From contig NZ_JAGHZV010000001.1 in assembly GCF_017745215.1 (NCBI RefSeq), forward strand, positions 62,001 to 126,000: 64,000 nt of DNA, given 5' to 3'. Below, piece by piece: positions 1 to 7,957 of the stretch (position 1 is its first letter; each line of letters opens with the position of its first letter). Source of the DNA: Sphingomonas sp. (GTDB taxonomy: Bacteria > Pseudomonadota > Alphaproteobacteria > Sphingomonadales > Sphingomonadaceae). Both the position numbers and the translations under genes were made by a program. The notes beneath the pieces were generated by a model. That model was not told the DNA's origin. It worked only from the letters and a program-made list of their open reading frames with translations, and ran no database searches.

Positions 1-2634
1 GGGGTTTCGGACGGCGGAGCGGGCGACAAGAACCTCCTGGGCGGCAAGGGGGCGAACCTTGCCGAAATGGCCTCGATCGGGTTGCCGGTGCCGCCGGGCT
101 TCACCATCTCCACCCCCGTCTGCGCGCTCTATTACGACGAAGGCGAGAGCTTCCCCGACAGCCTGAAGGCCGAAGTCGCCGCGGGCATCGCGCATATCGA
201 AGCGATCACCGGTAAGACCTTCGGCGATGCGGCCGATCCGCTGCTTGTCTCGGTGCGCTCGGGCGCGCGCGTGTCGATGCCCGGGATGATGGACACCGTC
301 CTCAACCTCGGGCTCAACGATGCGACCGTCGAGGGGCTCGCCGCCACGAGCGGCGACGCGCGTTTCGCCTGGGACAGCTACCGCCGCTTCATCCAGATGT
401 ATTCGGACGTGGTGCTCGGGCTCGACCACCACCGCTTCGAGGACGCGCTCGAGATCGCCAAGGAGGACCGCGGCTATTATCTCGACACCGACCTCACCGC
501 CGCCGACTGGCAGGCGCTGGTCGCCGAATACAAGAAGCTCGTCGAGGAGCTGTGGGAGAAGCCTTTCCCGCAGGACGTCCACGACCAGCTCTGGGGCGCG
601 ATCGGCGCGGTGTTCGGATCGTGGCAGTCCGAGCGCGCCAAGGTCTATCGCCGGCTCAATTCGATCCCGGGCGACTGGGGGACGGCGGTCAACGTCCAGG
701 CGATGGTGTTCGGCAACATGGGCGACACCTCGGCGACGGGCGTGGCGTTCACGCGTGATCCCTCGACCGGCGACAACGCCTATTACGGGGAGTTCCTGAT
801 CAACGCGCAGGGCGAGGACGTCGTCGCGGGCATCCGCACGCCGCAGTATCTCACGCTTGCCGCGCGCGAGAAGGCGGGGGCCAAGCCCGCGTCGATGGAA
901 GAGGCGATGCCCGAGGTCTATGGCCAGCTGGCGCAGGTCTTCGACACGCTCGAGACTCATTATCGCGACATGCAGGACATCGAGTTCACGGTCGAGCGCG
1001 CCAAGCTGTGGATGCTCCAGACCCGCTCGGGCAAGCGCACCGCCAAGGCCGCGCTCAAGATCGCGGTCGACATGGCCAGCGAAGGGCTGATCACGCGCGA
1101 GGAAGCGATCCTGCGCGTCGACCCGTCGGCGCTCGACCAGCTGCTCCACCCGACGCTGGATCCTTCGGCGGTGCGCGACGTGCTGACCAAAGGCTTGCCC
1201 GCCTCGCCGGGCGCGGCTTCGGGCAAGGTGGTGTTCGACGCCGACACCGCCGAGCGCTGGGCGGCGGCGAGCGAGAAGGTGATCCTCGTCCGCGTCGAGA
1301 CCAGCCCCGAGGACATCCACGGCATGCACGCGGCGCAGGGCATCCTCACCGCGCGCGGCGGCATGACCAGCCACGCCGCGGTGGTGGCGCGCGGCATGGG
1401 CCGGCCCTGCGTCTCGGGCGCGGGCACGCTGGCGATCAACGCGCGCGAGAAGCTGTTCCGCGTCGGCCAGCGCGAAGTGCGCGAGGGCGATATCATCACC
1501 ATCGACGGTGCGAGCGGCGAAGTGATGCTCGGCGCGGTGCCGACGGTTCAGCCCGAGCTCGCGGGCGATTTCGGCACGCTGATGGTCTGGGCCGACGAGG
1601 TCCGCCGCCTCAAGGTGCGCACCAACGCCGAGACCCCGCTCGACTGCCGCACCGCGCGCGAGTTCGGCGCCGAGGGCATCGGGCTGTGCCGCACCGAGCA
1701 TATGTTCTTCGACAGCGCGCGGATCACCGCGGTGCGCCAGATGATCCTCGCGAGCGACGAGGCCGGGCGGCGTGCCGCGCTCGAGAAGCTGCTGCCCGAG
1801 CAGCGCAAGGATTTCGTCGAGATCTTCGAGGTGATGGCGGGGTTGCCCTGCACCATCCGCCTGCTCGATCCGCCGCTCCACGAGTTCCTGCCGCATGAGG
1901 AGAGCGAGTTCGAGGAAGTGGCCGAGGCCGCGGGGATCGATGTCGAGACGCTCAAGCGCCGCGCCGCCGAGCTGCACGAGTTCAACCCCATGCTCGGCCA
2001 TCGCGGCTGCCGGTTGGGCGTGACCTATCCCGAGATCTACGAGATGCAGGCGCGCGCGATCTTCGAGGCGGCGTGCATCGTCGCGGAGAATTCGGGCGAG
2101 GCGCCGATCCCCGAAGTGATGATCCCGCTGGTCGCGACGCGCAAGGAGCTCGCGCTGATGAAGGCGCTGGTCGACAATGCCGCCGCCGAGGTGTTCGCCG
2201 AGAAGGATCGGACGATCGACTATCTCGTCGGCACGATGATCGAGCTGCCGCGCGCGGCGCTGATGGCGGGCGAGATCGCCGAGGTGGGCGCCTTCTTCAG
2301 CTTCGGCACCAACGACCTGACCCAGACCACGCTGGGCGTGAGCCGCGACGATGCGGCGCGGTTCCTGACGACCTATGTCGAGAAGGGCATCTACGCGCGC
2401 GATCCGTTCGTAAGCCTCGACGTCGAGGGCGTGGGCCAGCTGATCACGCTGGCGGCCGAGCGCGGGCGCGCGGCACGGCCGGGGATCAAGCTGGGCATCT
2501 GCGGCGAGCATGGCGGCGATCCGGCGAGCATCGCCTTCTGCGAGGCGACGGGGCTCGATTACGTCTCGGCCTCGCCCTATCGCGTGCCGATCGCGCGGCT
2601 GGCGGCGGCGCAGGCGGCGCTCAGGACGAAGTGA
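1..2634 (+). CDS. ppdK: pyruvate, phosphate dikinase (5' end cut by window)
   Basis: Interconverts pyruvate + ATP + Pi with PEP + AMP + PPi in the cytoplasm. The frame is open from base 1, where it reads GVSDGGAGDKNLLGGKGANLAEM, so the true start lies a few codons to the left; the first internal ATG at 67 is not the start. The order is N-terminal ATP-grasp domain, then the phosphohistidine swivel domain with the GGMTSHAAVVARGMG motif (catalytic His in TSH, near base 1370), then the PEP/pyruvate TIM barrel ending in LGICGEHGGDP, which holds the conserved catalytic Cys. About 877 residues are visible, against roughly 880-900 for the family, so only a handful are missing. Its stop overlaps the GTG start of the next gene, suggesting translational coupling. 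Confidence 0.97.
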   Translation, partial: GVSDGGAGDKNLLGGKGANLAEMASIGLPVPPGFTISTPVCALYYDEGESFPDSLKAEVAAGIAHIEAITGKTFGDAADPLLVSVRSGARVSMPGMMDTVLNLGLNDATVEGLAATSGDARFAWDSYRRFIQMYSDVVLGLDHHRFEDALEIAKEDRGYYLDTDLTAADWQALVAEYKKLVEELWEKPFPQDVHDQLWGAIGAVFGSWQSERAKVYRRLNSIPGDWGTAVNVQAMVFGNMGDTSATGVAFTRDPSTGDNAYYGEFLINAQGEDVVAGIRTPQYLTLAAREKAGAKPASMEEAMPEVYGQLAQVFDTLETHYRDMQDIEFTVERAKLWMLQTRSGKRTAKAALKIAVDMASEGLITREEAILRVDPSALDQLLHPTLDPSAVRDVLTKGLPASPGAASGKVVFDADTAERWAAASEKVILVRVETSPEDIHGMHAAQGILTARGGMTSHAAVVARGMGRPCVSGAGTLAINAREKLFRVGQREVREGDIITIDGASGEVMLGAVPTVQPELAGDFGTLMVWADEVRRLKVRTNAETPLDCRTAREFGAEGIGLCRTEHMFFDSARITAVRQMILASDEAGRRAALEKLLPEQRKDFVEIFEVMAGLPCTIRLLDPPLHEFLPHEESEFEEVAEAAGIDVETLKRRAAELHEFNPMLGHRGCRLGVTYPEIYEMQARAIFEAACIVAENSGEAPIPEVMIPLVATRKELALMKALVDNAAAEVFAEKDRTIDYLVGTMIELPRAALMAGEIAEVGAFFSFGTNDLTQTTLGVSRDDAARFLTTYVEKGIYARDPFVSLDVEGVGQLITLAAERGRAARPGIKLGICGEHGGDPASIAFCEATGLDYVSASPYRVPIARLAAAQAALRTK

Positions 2635-3176
2635 TCGCGCTGCTGCCTCTGGCCGTGGTTCCGCTGGCGCTTCCCGAGAGCGCGTTCGAGCGCATTGCGC
2701 GGCTCGATGCCGACCTGCGCGCCGATCCGAGCGCGACCGCGGTGCTGGGCCGCTGGTGCGCGGCGTTGAAGCTCGCCGATCCGCCGACGGTGGTGGCGGT
2801 GGTCGATCGTGGCGCTGCGGTCGCGCCCGATGCGGCGACGCGCGCGCGGCTGGGGGTGGGGGCGGCCGAGCCCGTGGTCTATCGCCGCGTGCGGCTGACC
2901 TGCGGCGGGGTGACGCTCTCCGAGGCGGAGAATTGGTACGTGCCGTCGCGGCTGACCCCGGCGATGAACGCGGCGCTCACCGGGGACACGCCGTTCGGGA
3001 CGGTGATCAAGCCTTTGAAGCCGACCCGCAGGACGCTCGCGGTCGAGCGGCTGTGGGACGGGCAGGGGGCGGTGCCGCAGGCGGTGCTGCGGCACAATGC
3101 GCTGGTGATCGGTGGCGATGGCCGGGCGCTGGCCGAGGTGCGCGAGACGTATCAGCGGGGGTTGGTGGCCCCCTGA
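2631..3176 (+). CDS. hypothetical protein, possible chorismate-lyase-like fold
   Basis: A 181-residue cytoplasmic protein starting at GTG 2631, which overlaps the ppdK stop by 4 nt (GTGA). No ATG start is available in a sensible position. The central part reads AENWYVPSRLTPAM followed by TPFGTVIKPL and ends in ALAEVRETYQRGLV. That order (Arg-rich strand, A/S-E-x-W-x-P, then PFG/PLG and a closing E-x-Y strand) resembles chorismate lyases and UTRA-type domains, which remove pyruvate from chorismate or bind small ligands. The resemblance is by eye only, so the enzymatic role is a hypothesis. Coupling to PEP/pyruvate metabolism through ppdK would fit a pyruvate-releasing enzyme but does not prove it. 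Confidence 0.6.
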   Translation: MIALLPLAVVPLALPESAFERIARLDADLRADPSATAVLGRWCAALKLADPPTVVAVVDRGAAVAPDAATRARLGVGAAEPVVYRRVRLTCGGVTLSEAENWYVPSRLTPAMNAALTGDTPFGTVIKPLKPTRRTLAVERLWDGQGAVPQAVLRHNALVIGGDGRALAEVRETYQRGLVAP

Positions 3177-3177
3177 C

Positions 3178-3259
3178 CGTCATCCCGGCGAAAGCCGGGA
3201 CCCAGGGTTACGGAAGACGTCGCTCGCGTCTCTGGATCCCGGCCTTCGCCGGGATGACG
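3178..3259. repeat. REPIN-like palindromic repeat, copy 1
   Basis: Inverted pair of hairpins: the left half carries TCCCGGC-GAAA-GCCGGGA and the right half its inverted counterpart, bounded by CGTCATCC and GGATGACG. The right arm is slightly diverged (TGGATCCCGGCCTTCGCC). It begins 1 nt after the upstream stop, between two convergent genes, where it may also act as a terminator or mRNA-end stabiliser. Confidence 0.9.
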
Positions 3260-3293
3260 GTTGGAAGGAGAGGAAAGGGATATCCCCTGGCCC

Positions 3294-3872
3294 TCACCCG
3301 AACCGCTTCGAATGCTCGTCTTCCTTGCCGACTCGCAGCAGCGCGGCCTGTTCGCGCCATTGCTGCTCGGCGATCGCGCCCTTGGCCATGTCGAGCCGCT
3401 GCTCGAGCGCGCCCTCGTCCTCGGGGGTCATCTTCTCGATCTCGCGATAGGTCTTGATGCCGAGCTCGTTGAGCCGCTTCTCGCGCGCCGGATCGACCCC
3501 CTTGATCCGCGAGAGATTGTCGCGCCCCCAGCCGAACCAGCCGCGCCAGCCCTGGCCGGGCTCGACATCGGCGGCAACGGCCGGCGCCGCCGCGACCGCA
3601 GCCGCCGCGACGGGCGCCGCAGCGGCTGCCGATTCGGCCTGCTTCCTGAGCGTCTCGCACTCGGCCTCGAGCTCGCGGATGCGGCGATTCGCTTCCTTGA
3701 GGTCGAGCTCGGCCTGGTGGCGGTAGCTGGCGTGGGCGACTTCCTCGTCCTCGAACTGCTCGCGCCAGCGCTTCCCCGCGGAAGCGCTGCCGAGCCCGAG
3801 AAACCAGCCACCGATCAGCGTGAGCGCCAGCGCAACCCATTGGGTCAGCGTCTGGAACGGCAGGTCCTGCAT
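3294..3872 (-). CDS. membrane-anchored coiled-coil protein with helix-hairpin-helix domain
   Basis: A 192-residue protein. Residues 10-29 form one membrane segment (WVALALTLIGGWFLGLGSAS). Residues about 38-80 are charged and heptad-like, suggesting a coiled coil, followed by an Ala/Val/Pro-rich linker (82-103). The C-terminal 60 residues contain LSRIKGVDPAREKRLNELGI, a helix-hairpin-helix-like motif of the type seen in proteins annotated as NADH dehydrogenase subunit E or L21-like accessory domains. It lies downstream of and in the same direction as the Tad genes but 83 nt from tadC, so a functional link is unproven. I do not recognise a characterised homologue. Confidence 0.8.
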   Translation of the reverse strand: MQDLPFQTLTQWVALALTLIGGWFLGLGSASAGKRWREQFEDEEVAHASYRHQAELDLKEANRRIRELEAECETLRKQAESAAAAAPVAAAAVAAAPAVAADVEPGQGWRGWFGWGRDNLSRIKGVDPAREKRLNELGIKTYREIEKMTPEDEGALEQRLDMAKGAIAEQQWREQAALLRVGKEDEHSKRFG

Positions 3873-3955
3873 GAAGTCATCCCCCCGGAAGAACTCTTTC
3901 GGGGCAATTTACCTTGAGCCGCGGCGACGCGCCACCGGAAGAATCGGGGGCGAAA

Positions 3956-4957
3956 TCATTTGCTGATGAAGGCGTCGTTGATCGAGCAGCTCGCAGGGCC
4001 GAGGATGACGATGAACAGCACCGGCAGGATGAAGAGGATCAGCGGCACGGTCATGATCGCGGGCAGGCGCGCGGCCTTTTCCTCGGCGCGCATCATGCGC
4101 TCGTTGCGGAACTCGGCCGAGAGCACGCGCAGCGCCGAGGCGAGCGGCGTGCCGTATTTCTCGGTCTGAATCATGGTGGTTACCACGCCGCGGATCGAGT
4201 CGAGGTCGACGCGGTTGGCGAGATTCTCGAAGGCCTGGCGGCGCTCGGTGAGGAAGCCCAGCTCGATCGCGGTGAGCGAGAATTCCTCGCCCAGTTCCGG
4301 ATAGGCCTTGCCCAGCTCGCGCGAGACGCGGCTGAACGCTGCGTCCACGGTGAGTCCCGCTTCGGCACAGATCACGAGCAGGTCGAGCGCGTCGGGCAGG
4401 CCCTTGCGGATCGCGTGGCTGCGCTTCTGGATCTTGTTCTTGAGGAAGATGTCCGGCGCCTTGTAGGCGAGGATGAAGCTGCCCGCGACGAGGCCGTACG
4501 CCTTGATCGGCGTCCAGTCCTTGAACATCTCGGTGCCGTAGACGAGGTAGACCATCAGGCTGCCGAACACGATCGGCAGCACGAGGCGCCCGAAGATCAC
4601 CGCGACCGCCCATTCCTTCTGGCGGATGCCCGCCTGGAGCAGCTTGGTCTGCGCGACCTTGAGCTGGCTGTCCTGGAGCACCTTCAGCGACTGGAGCAGG
4701 CTGCGCATCCGGTCCGCCGATTCGTTCTTCTGGACCAGCTTGGCGCGGCGCTTCGAGGTCGAGGCGGTGATGCCGGCCTTGAGCTGTTCGCGCCGGTCGT
4801 TGAGCGCCTTGACGCGCTTCGCCATCGGGTCGCGCACCGTGGTGGCGGCGTAGATCGCGATCAGCACCGCGAACGCCGCGACGGCCGAGAGCAGCGTGGC
4901 GACCCACAGCACGTCGACGCCCAGGATGGTCGGACCGGAGGAGGGGGGCGTGGTCAT
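3956..4957 (-). CDS. tadC: Flp/Tad pilus inner-membrane platform protein TadC
   Basis: A 333-residue type II secretion system F-family protein. TM segments lie near residues 15-38, 120-140, 150-170 and 298-320. The T2SF domain (about 185-315) has LPDALDLLVICAEAGLTVDAAF, typical of TadC. The start was placed at ATG 4957 (MTTPPSSGP), 2 nt after the tadB stop; a longer reading frame upstream would run into tadB and has no family support. TadB and TadC form the inner-membrane platform that pairs with the CpaF/TadA ATPase to extrude Flp pilin. It is the last gene of the Tad operon here. Confidence 0.93.
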   Translation of the reverse strand: MTTPPSSGPTILGVDVLWVATLLSAVAAFAVLIAIYAATTVRDPMAKRVKALNDRREQLKAGITASTSKRRAKLVQKNESADRMRSLLQSLKVLQDSQLKVAQTKLLQAGIRQKEWAVAVIFGRLVLPIVFGSLMVYLVYGTEMFKDWTPIKAYGLVAGSFILAYKAPDIFLKNKIQKRSHAIRKGLPDALDLLVICAEAGLTVDAAFSRVSRELGKAYPELGEEFSLTAIELGFLTERRQAFENLANRVDLDSIRGVVTTMIQTEKYGTPLASALRVLSAEFRNERMMRAEEKAARLPAIMTVPLILFILPVLFIVILGPASCSINDAFISK

Positions 4958-4959
4958 CG

Positions 4960-5949
4960 TCAGATCTCGAAGTTGACCATCTTGGCCATGATGAAGGCGC
5001 CGATGCCCATCCACACCAGCCCGCCGCCGCCGGCGACCATCAGCCGCTCATCCTGGAAGAAGTGCATCATGTAGTTGTTGTTGATGAACCAGACGAGGCC
5101 GAACACGATGAAGGGCAGCGCGCCGACGATCAGCGCCGAGGCCTTGGATTCCGACGACATCGCCTTGATCTTGAGCTTCATCTGGCTGCGCTTGCGCAGC
5201 ACGTCGGCGAGGTTGGCGAGCGTTTCCGCCAGGTTGCCGCCGGTCTCGCGCTGGATTGCGATGGTGATCACGAAGAACTGGAACTCGGGCGTGCCGAGCC
5301 GGTCCGAGGTCTCCTGAAGCGCCTGGTCGAGCGTCTTGCCGATCTTCATCTTGTCTGAGACCGCGCGGAATTCCTCGCCGACCGGGCCGTCGACTTCGGA
5401 GCCGACGACGGTCATCGTCTCGGTGATCGGCAGGCCCGAACGCAGGCCGCGGACGAGCAGCTCGATCGCGTCGGGAAACTTGGCGGTGAACTTGGCGATG
5501 CGGCGCTTGACGAAGAAGCCCACCACCCAGTGCGGAATGCCCGCGCCGATCGCGAGGCCGAGGAACAGCGCGAGCCAGATCGGCGCACCCTGGAACCACA
5601 GCGCGAAGGCCGGAACGAGGAACAGCCCGAGCGTGGCGAGGCCGTATTGCCCCACGGTCCAGGGCTTGCCGGTCATCGCGAGGCGCTTCTTCAGCAGCGC
5701 GGGATTGGGGAGCAGCCGGCCGGCGACGCTGTCCATCCGCGTCGCGCGCGCGGCGGAGACGCGGCGGATCTGCGCTTCCATCGCGGCCGCGCCGGTGGGA
5801 TTGCCGTTGTGGCGCTCGCGCAGCCCCGAGAGGCGGCGCGCGCCGGCGCGCTGCGCATTGGGGCCCGAGAAGGCGAAGACCATCAACGCCAGAACCGTGA
5901 AGGCGCCGCCGCCGAGCATCAGATACGGCAACAGGTCCATGCCGTTCAC
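4960..5949 (-). CDS. tadB: Flp/Tad pilus inner-membrane platform protein TadB
   Basis: A 329-residue T2SF-family protein with an N-terminal TM (about 8-28), a pair of central TMs near 97-140, a cytoplasmic T2SF domain containing FPDAIELLVRGLRSGLPITETM, and two C-terminal TMs. It forms the pilus assembly platform with TadC. The ATG at 5949 is used; an alternative Met three codons in is possible. Only 49 nt separate it from cpaE, exactly where the ATPase gene cpaF/tadA normally sits. The absence is visible in the sequence: no ORF or remnant fits in that gap. Confidence 0.93.
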   Translation of the reverse strand: MNGMDLLPYLMLGGGAFTVLALMVFAFSGPNAQRAGARRLSGLRERHNGNPTGAAAMEAQIRRVSAARATRMDSVAGRLLPNPALLKKRLAMTGKPWTVGQYGLATLGLFLVPAFALWFQGAPIWLALFLGLAIGAGIPHWVVGFFVKRRIAKFTAKFPDAIELLVRGLRSGLPITETMTVVGSEVDGPVGEEFRAVSDKMKIGKTLDQALQETSDRLGTPEFQFFVITIAIQRETGGNLAETLANLADVLRKRSQMKLKIKAMSSESKASALIVGALPFIVFGLVWFINNNYMMHFFQDERLMVAGGGGLVWMGIGAFIMAKMVNFEI

Positions 5950-5998
5950 TTACTCCACTTCGCCAATGCCCTTGCCGTGACGGATAGGGCCCAAATCC

Positions 5999-7297
5999 TT
6001 ACTTCTTCTTGTTCATCTTCAGCTTGAGGTCGCCGAGCTTGCCGAGCAGCGAGCCGTTGGCGCCCTTGTCGCCGCCCTTGCCGGGGACGCCCTTCGAAGC
6101 CGGCGCGTCGTCACCCGAATCGGTGATCGCGACGATCTTCGCGGCGAGATCGGCGAGCGGACCCAGCGCCTTCACGCTCTTGCCGGCCTCCGCCATCGGC
6201 TTGCCGAGCTTGGCGGCCTGCGCGGCGGTCTTCTGCTCATAGGGCAGGACGAAATCGATCTTGCGCTCGATCGAGCCCTCGAAGTCCTTGCGGCTGATCT
6301 CGAGCATCGCCGTCTGGGCGGGCACGCGGTTGGCGAGCACCAGCACCTTGGTCTGCGGCGCGTTCGACTTGAACCAGCTGAGGATGCGGATCGCGTCGCG
6401 CGCGGCGGCGAGCGTGAGCTCGGTCACCACCACTGCGACCTGAACGTCGGTGATCAGGTGCGGGTGGAGCACCAGCATGTTGCGCGGGAGGTCGACCACG
6501 GTGCATTCGAACGCGGTGCGGATCTCTTCCTGCAGCTGGTAGAAGGCTGCGCCGTCGGTGAGCACCGGCGAGTTGATCGGCGCTTCGGCCGAGAGCACCG
6601 CGAGCATGTCCGACGCCTTGACCATCGCCCGCTCGATGAACAGCCCGTCGATGCGGCTGGGGTTCTCGATCGCGTCGGTGAGGCCGCGGCCGGGCTCGAG
6701 GTCGAGCGCGAGCGCGCCGGTGCCGAAATGGACGTCGAGGTCGAGCAGCGCGGTGGTGCGCTTCTGCTTGTCGCTGAGCAGCCACGCGAGCGAGGTCGCG
6801 ATCGTCGAGGCGCCGGCGCCGCCGCGCGTGCCGATGACGGCGACCGAGCAATGCGGCCGGTCCGAGCCCGCCTCGGCGGCCTTGGGCGCAGTGAGCGCAG
6901 CCTGGGCCTGGGCGAAGCACTCGCGCAGCACATCGGGGTTGAGCGGCTTCAGCAGATAGTCGTGGATGCCGCTCGCGAGCAGGTCGCGATAGAGGCGCAC
7001 GTCGTTGACCTGGCCCGAGGCGATCACCACCGTGCCCGGCTCGCAGACCTCGGCGAGGGCATTGATGTCGTTGAGCGGATCGCCAGATTCGGAGAGGTCG
7101 ACGAACAGGATGTTCGGGCTCGCCGAGACCGAGAGCGTCTGCACCGCGTTGCGCAGCCCGCCCTTGTTGACCTTCTCGGGGCTCCAGCCGAGCTCGACCG
7201 CGATCGGGCGCAGCGCCTCGGCGGTCGTCTCGTCGCAGACGAAGGCGACGAATGGCTCGCGATGGCCGGTGCGGCCGGGATTGAAGGGCGCGTTCAT
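5999..7297 (-). CDS. cpaE: Tad pilus localisation ATPase-like protein CpaE/TadZ
   Basis: A 432-residue protein. Residues 14-135 form an atypical receiver-like domain (ILFVDLSESGDP, then YLLKPLNPD). Residues 150-400 form a ParA/MinD-like domain with the deviant Walker A GTRGGAGAST at 156-165 and LLDLDVHFG as the A'/switch region. A Lys/Gly-rich tail follows. CpaE/TadZ directs the pilus machinery to a cell pole. The start at ATG 7297 lies 1 nt after the cpaD stop; upstream in-frame extension would overlap cpaD. The next gene is tadB, with no cpaF in between. Confidence 0.93.
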   Translation of the reverse strand: MNAPFNPGRTGHREPFVAFVCDETTAEALRPIAVELGWSPEKVNKGGLRNAVQTLSVSASPNILFVDLSESGDPLNDINALAEVCEPGTVVIASGQVNDVRLYRDLLASGIHDYLLKPLNPDVLRECFAQAQAALTAPKAAEAGSDRPHCSVAVIGTRGGAGASTIATSLAWLLSDKQKRTTALLDLDVHFGTGALALDLEPGRGLTDAIENPSRIDGLFIERAMVKASDMLAVLSAEAPINSPVLTDGAAFYQLQEEIRTAFECTVVDLPRNMLVLHPHLITDVQVAVVVTELTLAAARDAIRILSWFKSNAPQTKVLVLANRVPAQTAMLEISRKDFEGSIERKIDFVLPYEQKTAAQAAKLGKPMAEAGKSVKALGPLADLAAKIVAITDSGDDAPASKGVPGKGGDKGANGSLLGKLGDLKLKMNKKK

Positions 7298-7298
7298 C

Positions 7299-7940
7299 TT
7301 AGTTGCTTCCCCCGCCGGTGCTCTCGGCCTTGACCGCCGTGCCGCCGCCGCCGGTCGGCGCCGCGCTCCGCCACACGCCGATCGCCTTGCCCGCCGCGGC
7401 GGGATCGGTGGTCGGCGAGCCGGGCACGCCGCGGACCAGGTCGGCCGGCGAAGCGACCATCGCCGCAAGGTTCTTGTTGGTCGCGCAGCCGAAGTTCGAG
7501 CTCGTGCTCGCCTGGTAATCGGGCTGGTAGACGCGCGAATAATCGGGGCAGTTCGGCACGCTCGCGGTCGAGCGCGTCAGCACGACGCGCACCGTGCCGG
7601 GCGCGACATTGCCTGCCGTCACCGGCGCGCGGTTCGCGAGCATCAGGCCGTAGCGGTTGACCTCGGCGGCGATCTGGTCGCGCCCGGTGGTGCCGTCCGC
7701 GCCGTCCTCGATCGAGACGGTGTCGCCGTAGCGCAGGTTCAGCGCCTTGAGCCAGCCGGCGAGCCGCTCGCTCTCGCCGGGGGCCAGCGAATAGCCCGCG
7801 GTGTTGAGATCGAGCGCGAAATCGCTGCGCTGGACGACCGGCTGATAGACCGATTCGACGCCGCCATTGTAGGTGCCGCAGCCGCTCAGCAGCGCGGCGG
7901 GGGCGAGGAGCAGGGGAAGGGCGAGGCGCTTCAGCATCAT
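7299..7940 (-). CDS. cpaD: Tad pilus outer-membrane lipoprotein CpaD
   Basis: A 213-residue lipoprotein. The N-terminus MMLKRLALPLLLAPAALLSGC has a lipobox with Cys21. The body has VNRYGLMLANRAPV and the C-terminal SNFGCATNKNLAAMVASPADLV, the signature that ends CpaD proteins. It acts with the CpaC secretin in the outer membrane. Starts: ATGATG at 7940/7937 lies 4-7 nt after a GAGGAG Shine-Dalgarno and gives a clean signal peptide. ATG 7958, which overlaps the cpaC stop as TGATG, would add six residues and is the alternative. Confidence 0.93.
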   Translation of the reverse strand: MMLKRLALPLLLAPAALLSGCGTYNGGVESVYQPVVQRSDFALDLNTAGYSLAPGESERLAGWLKALNLRYGDTVSIEDGADGTTGRDQIAAEVNRYGLMLANRAPVTAGNVAPGTVRVVLTRSTASVPNCPDYSRVYQPDYQASTSSNFGCATNKNLAAMVASPADLVRGVPGSPTTDPAAAGKAIGVWRSAAPTGGGGTAVKAESTGGGSN

Positions 7941-7957
7941 GGGACTCCTCACACGCA

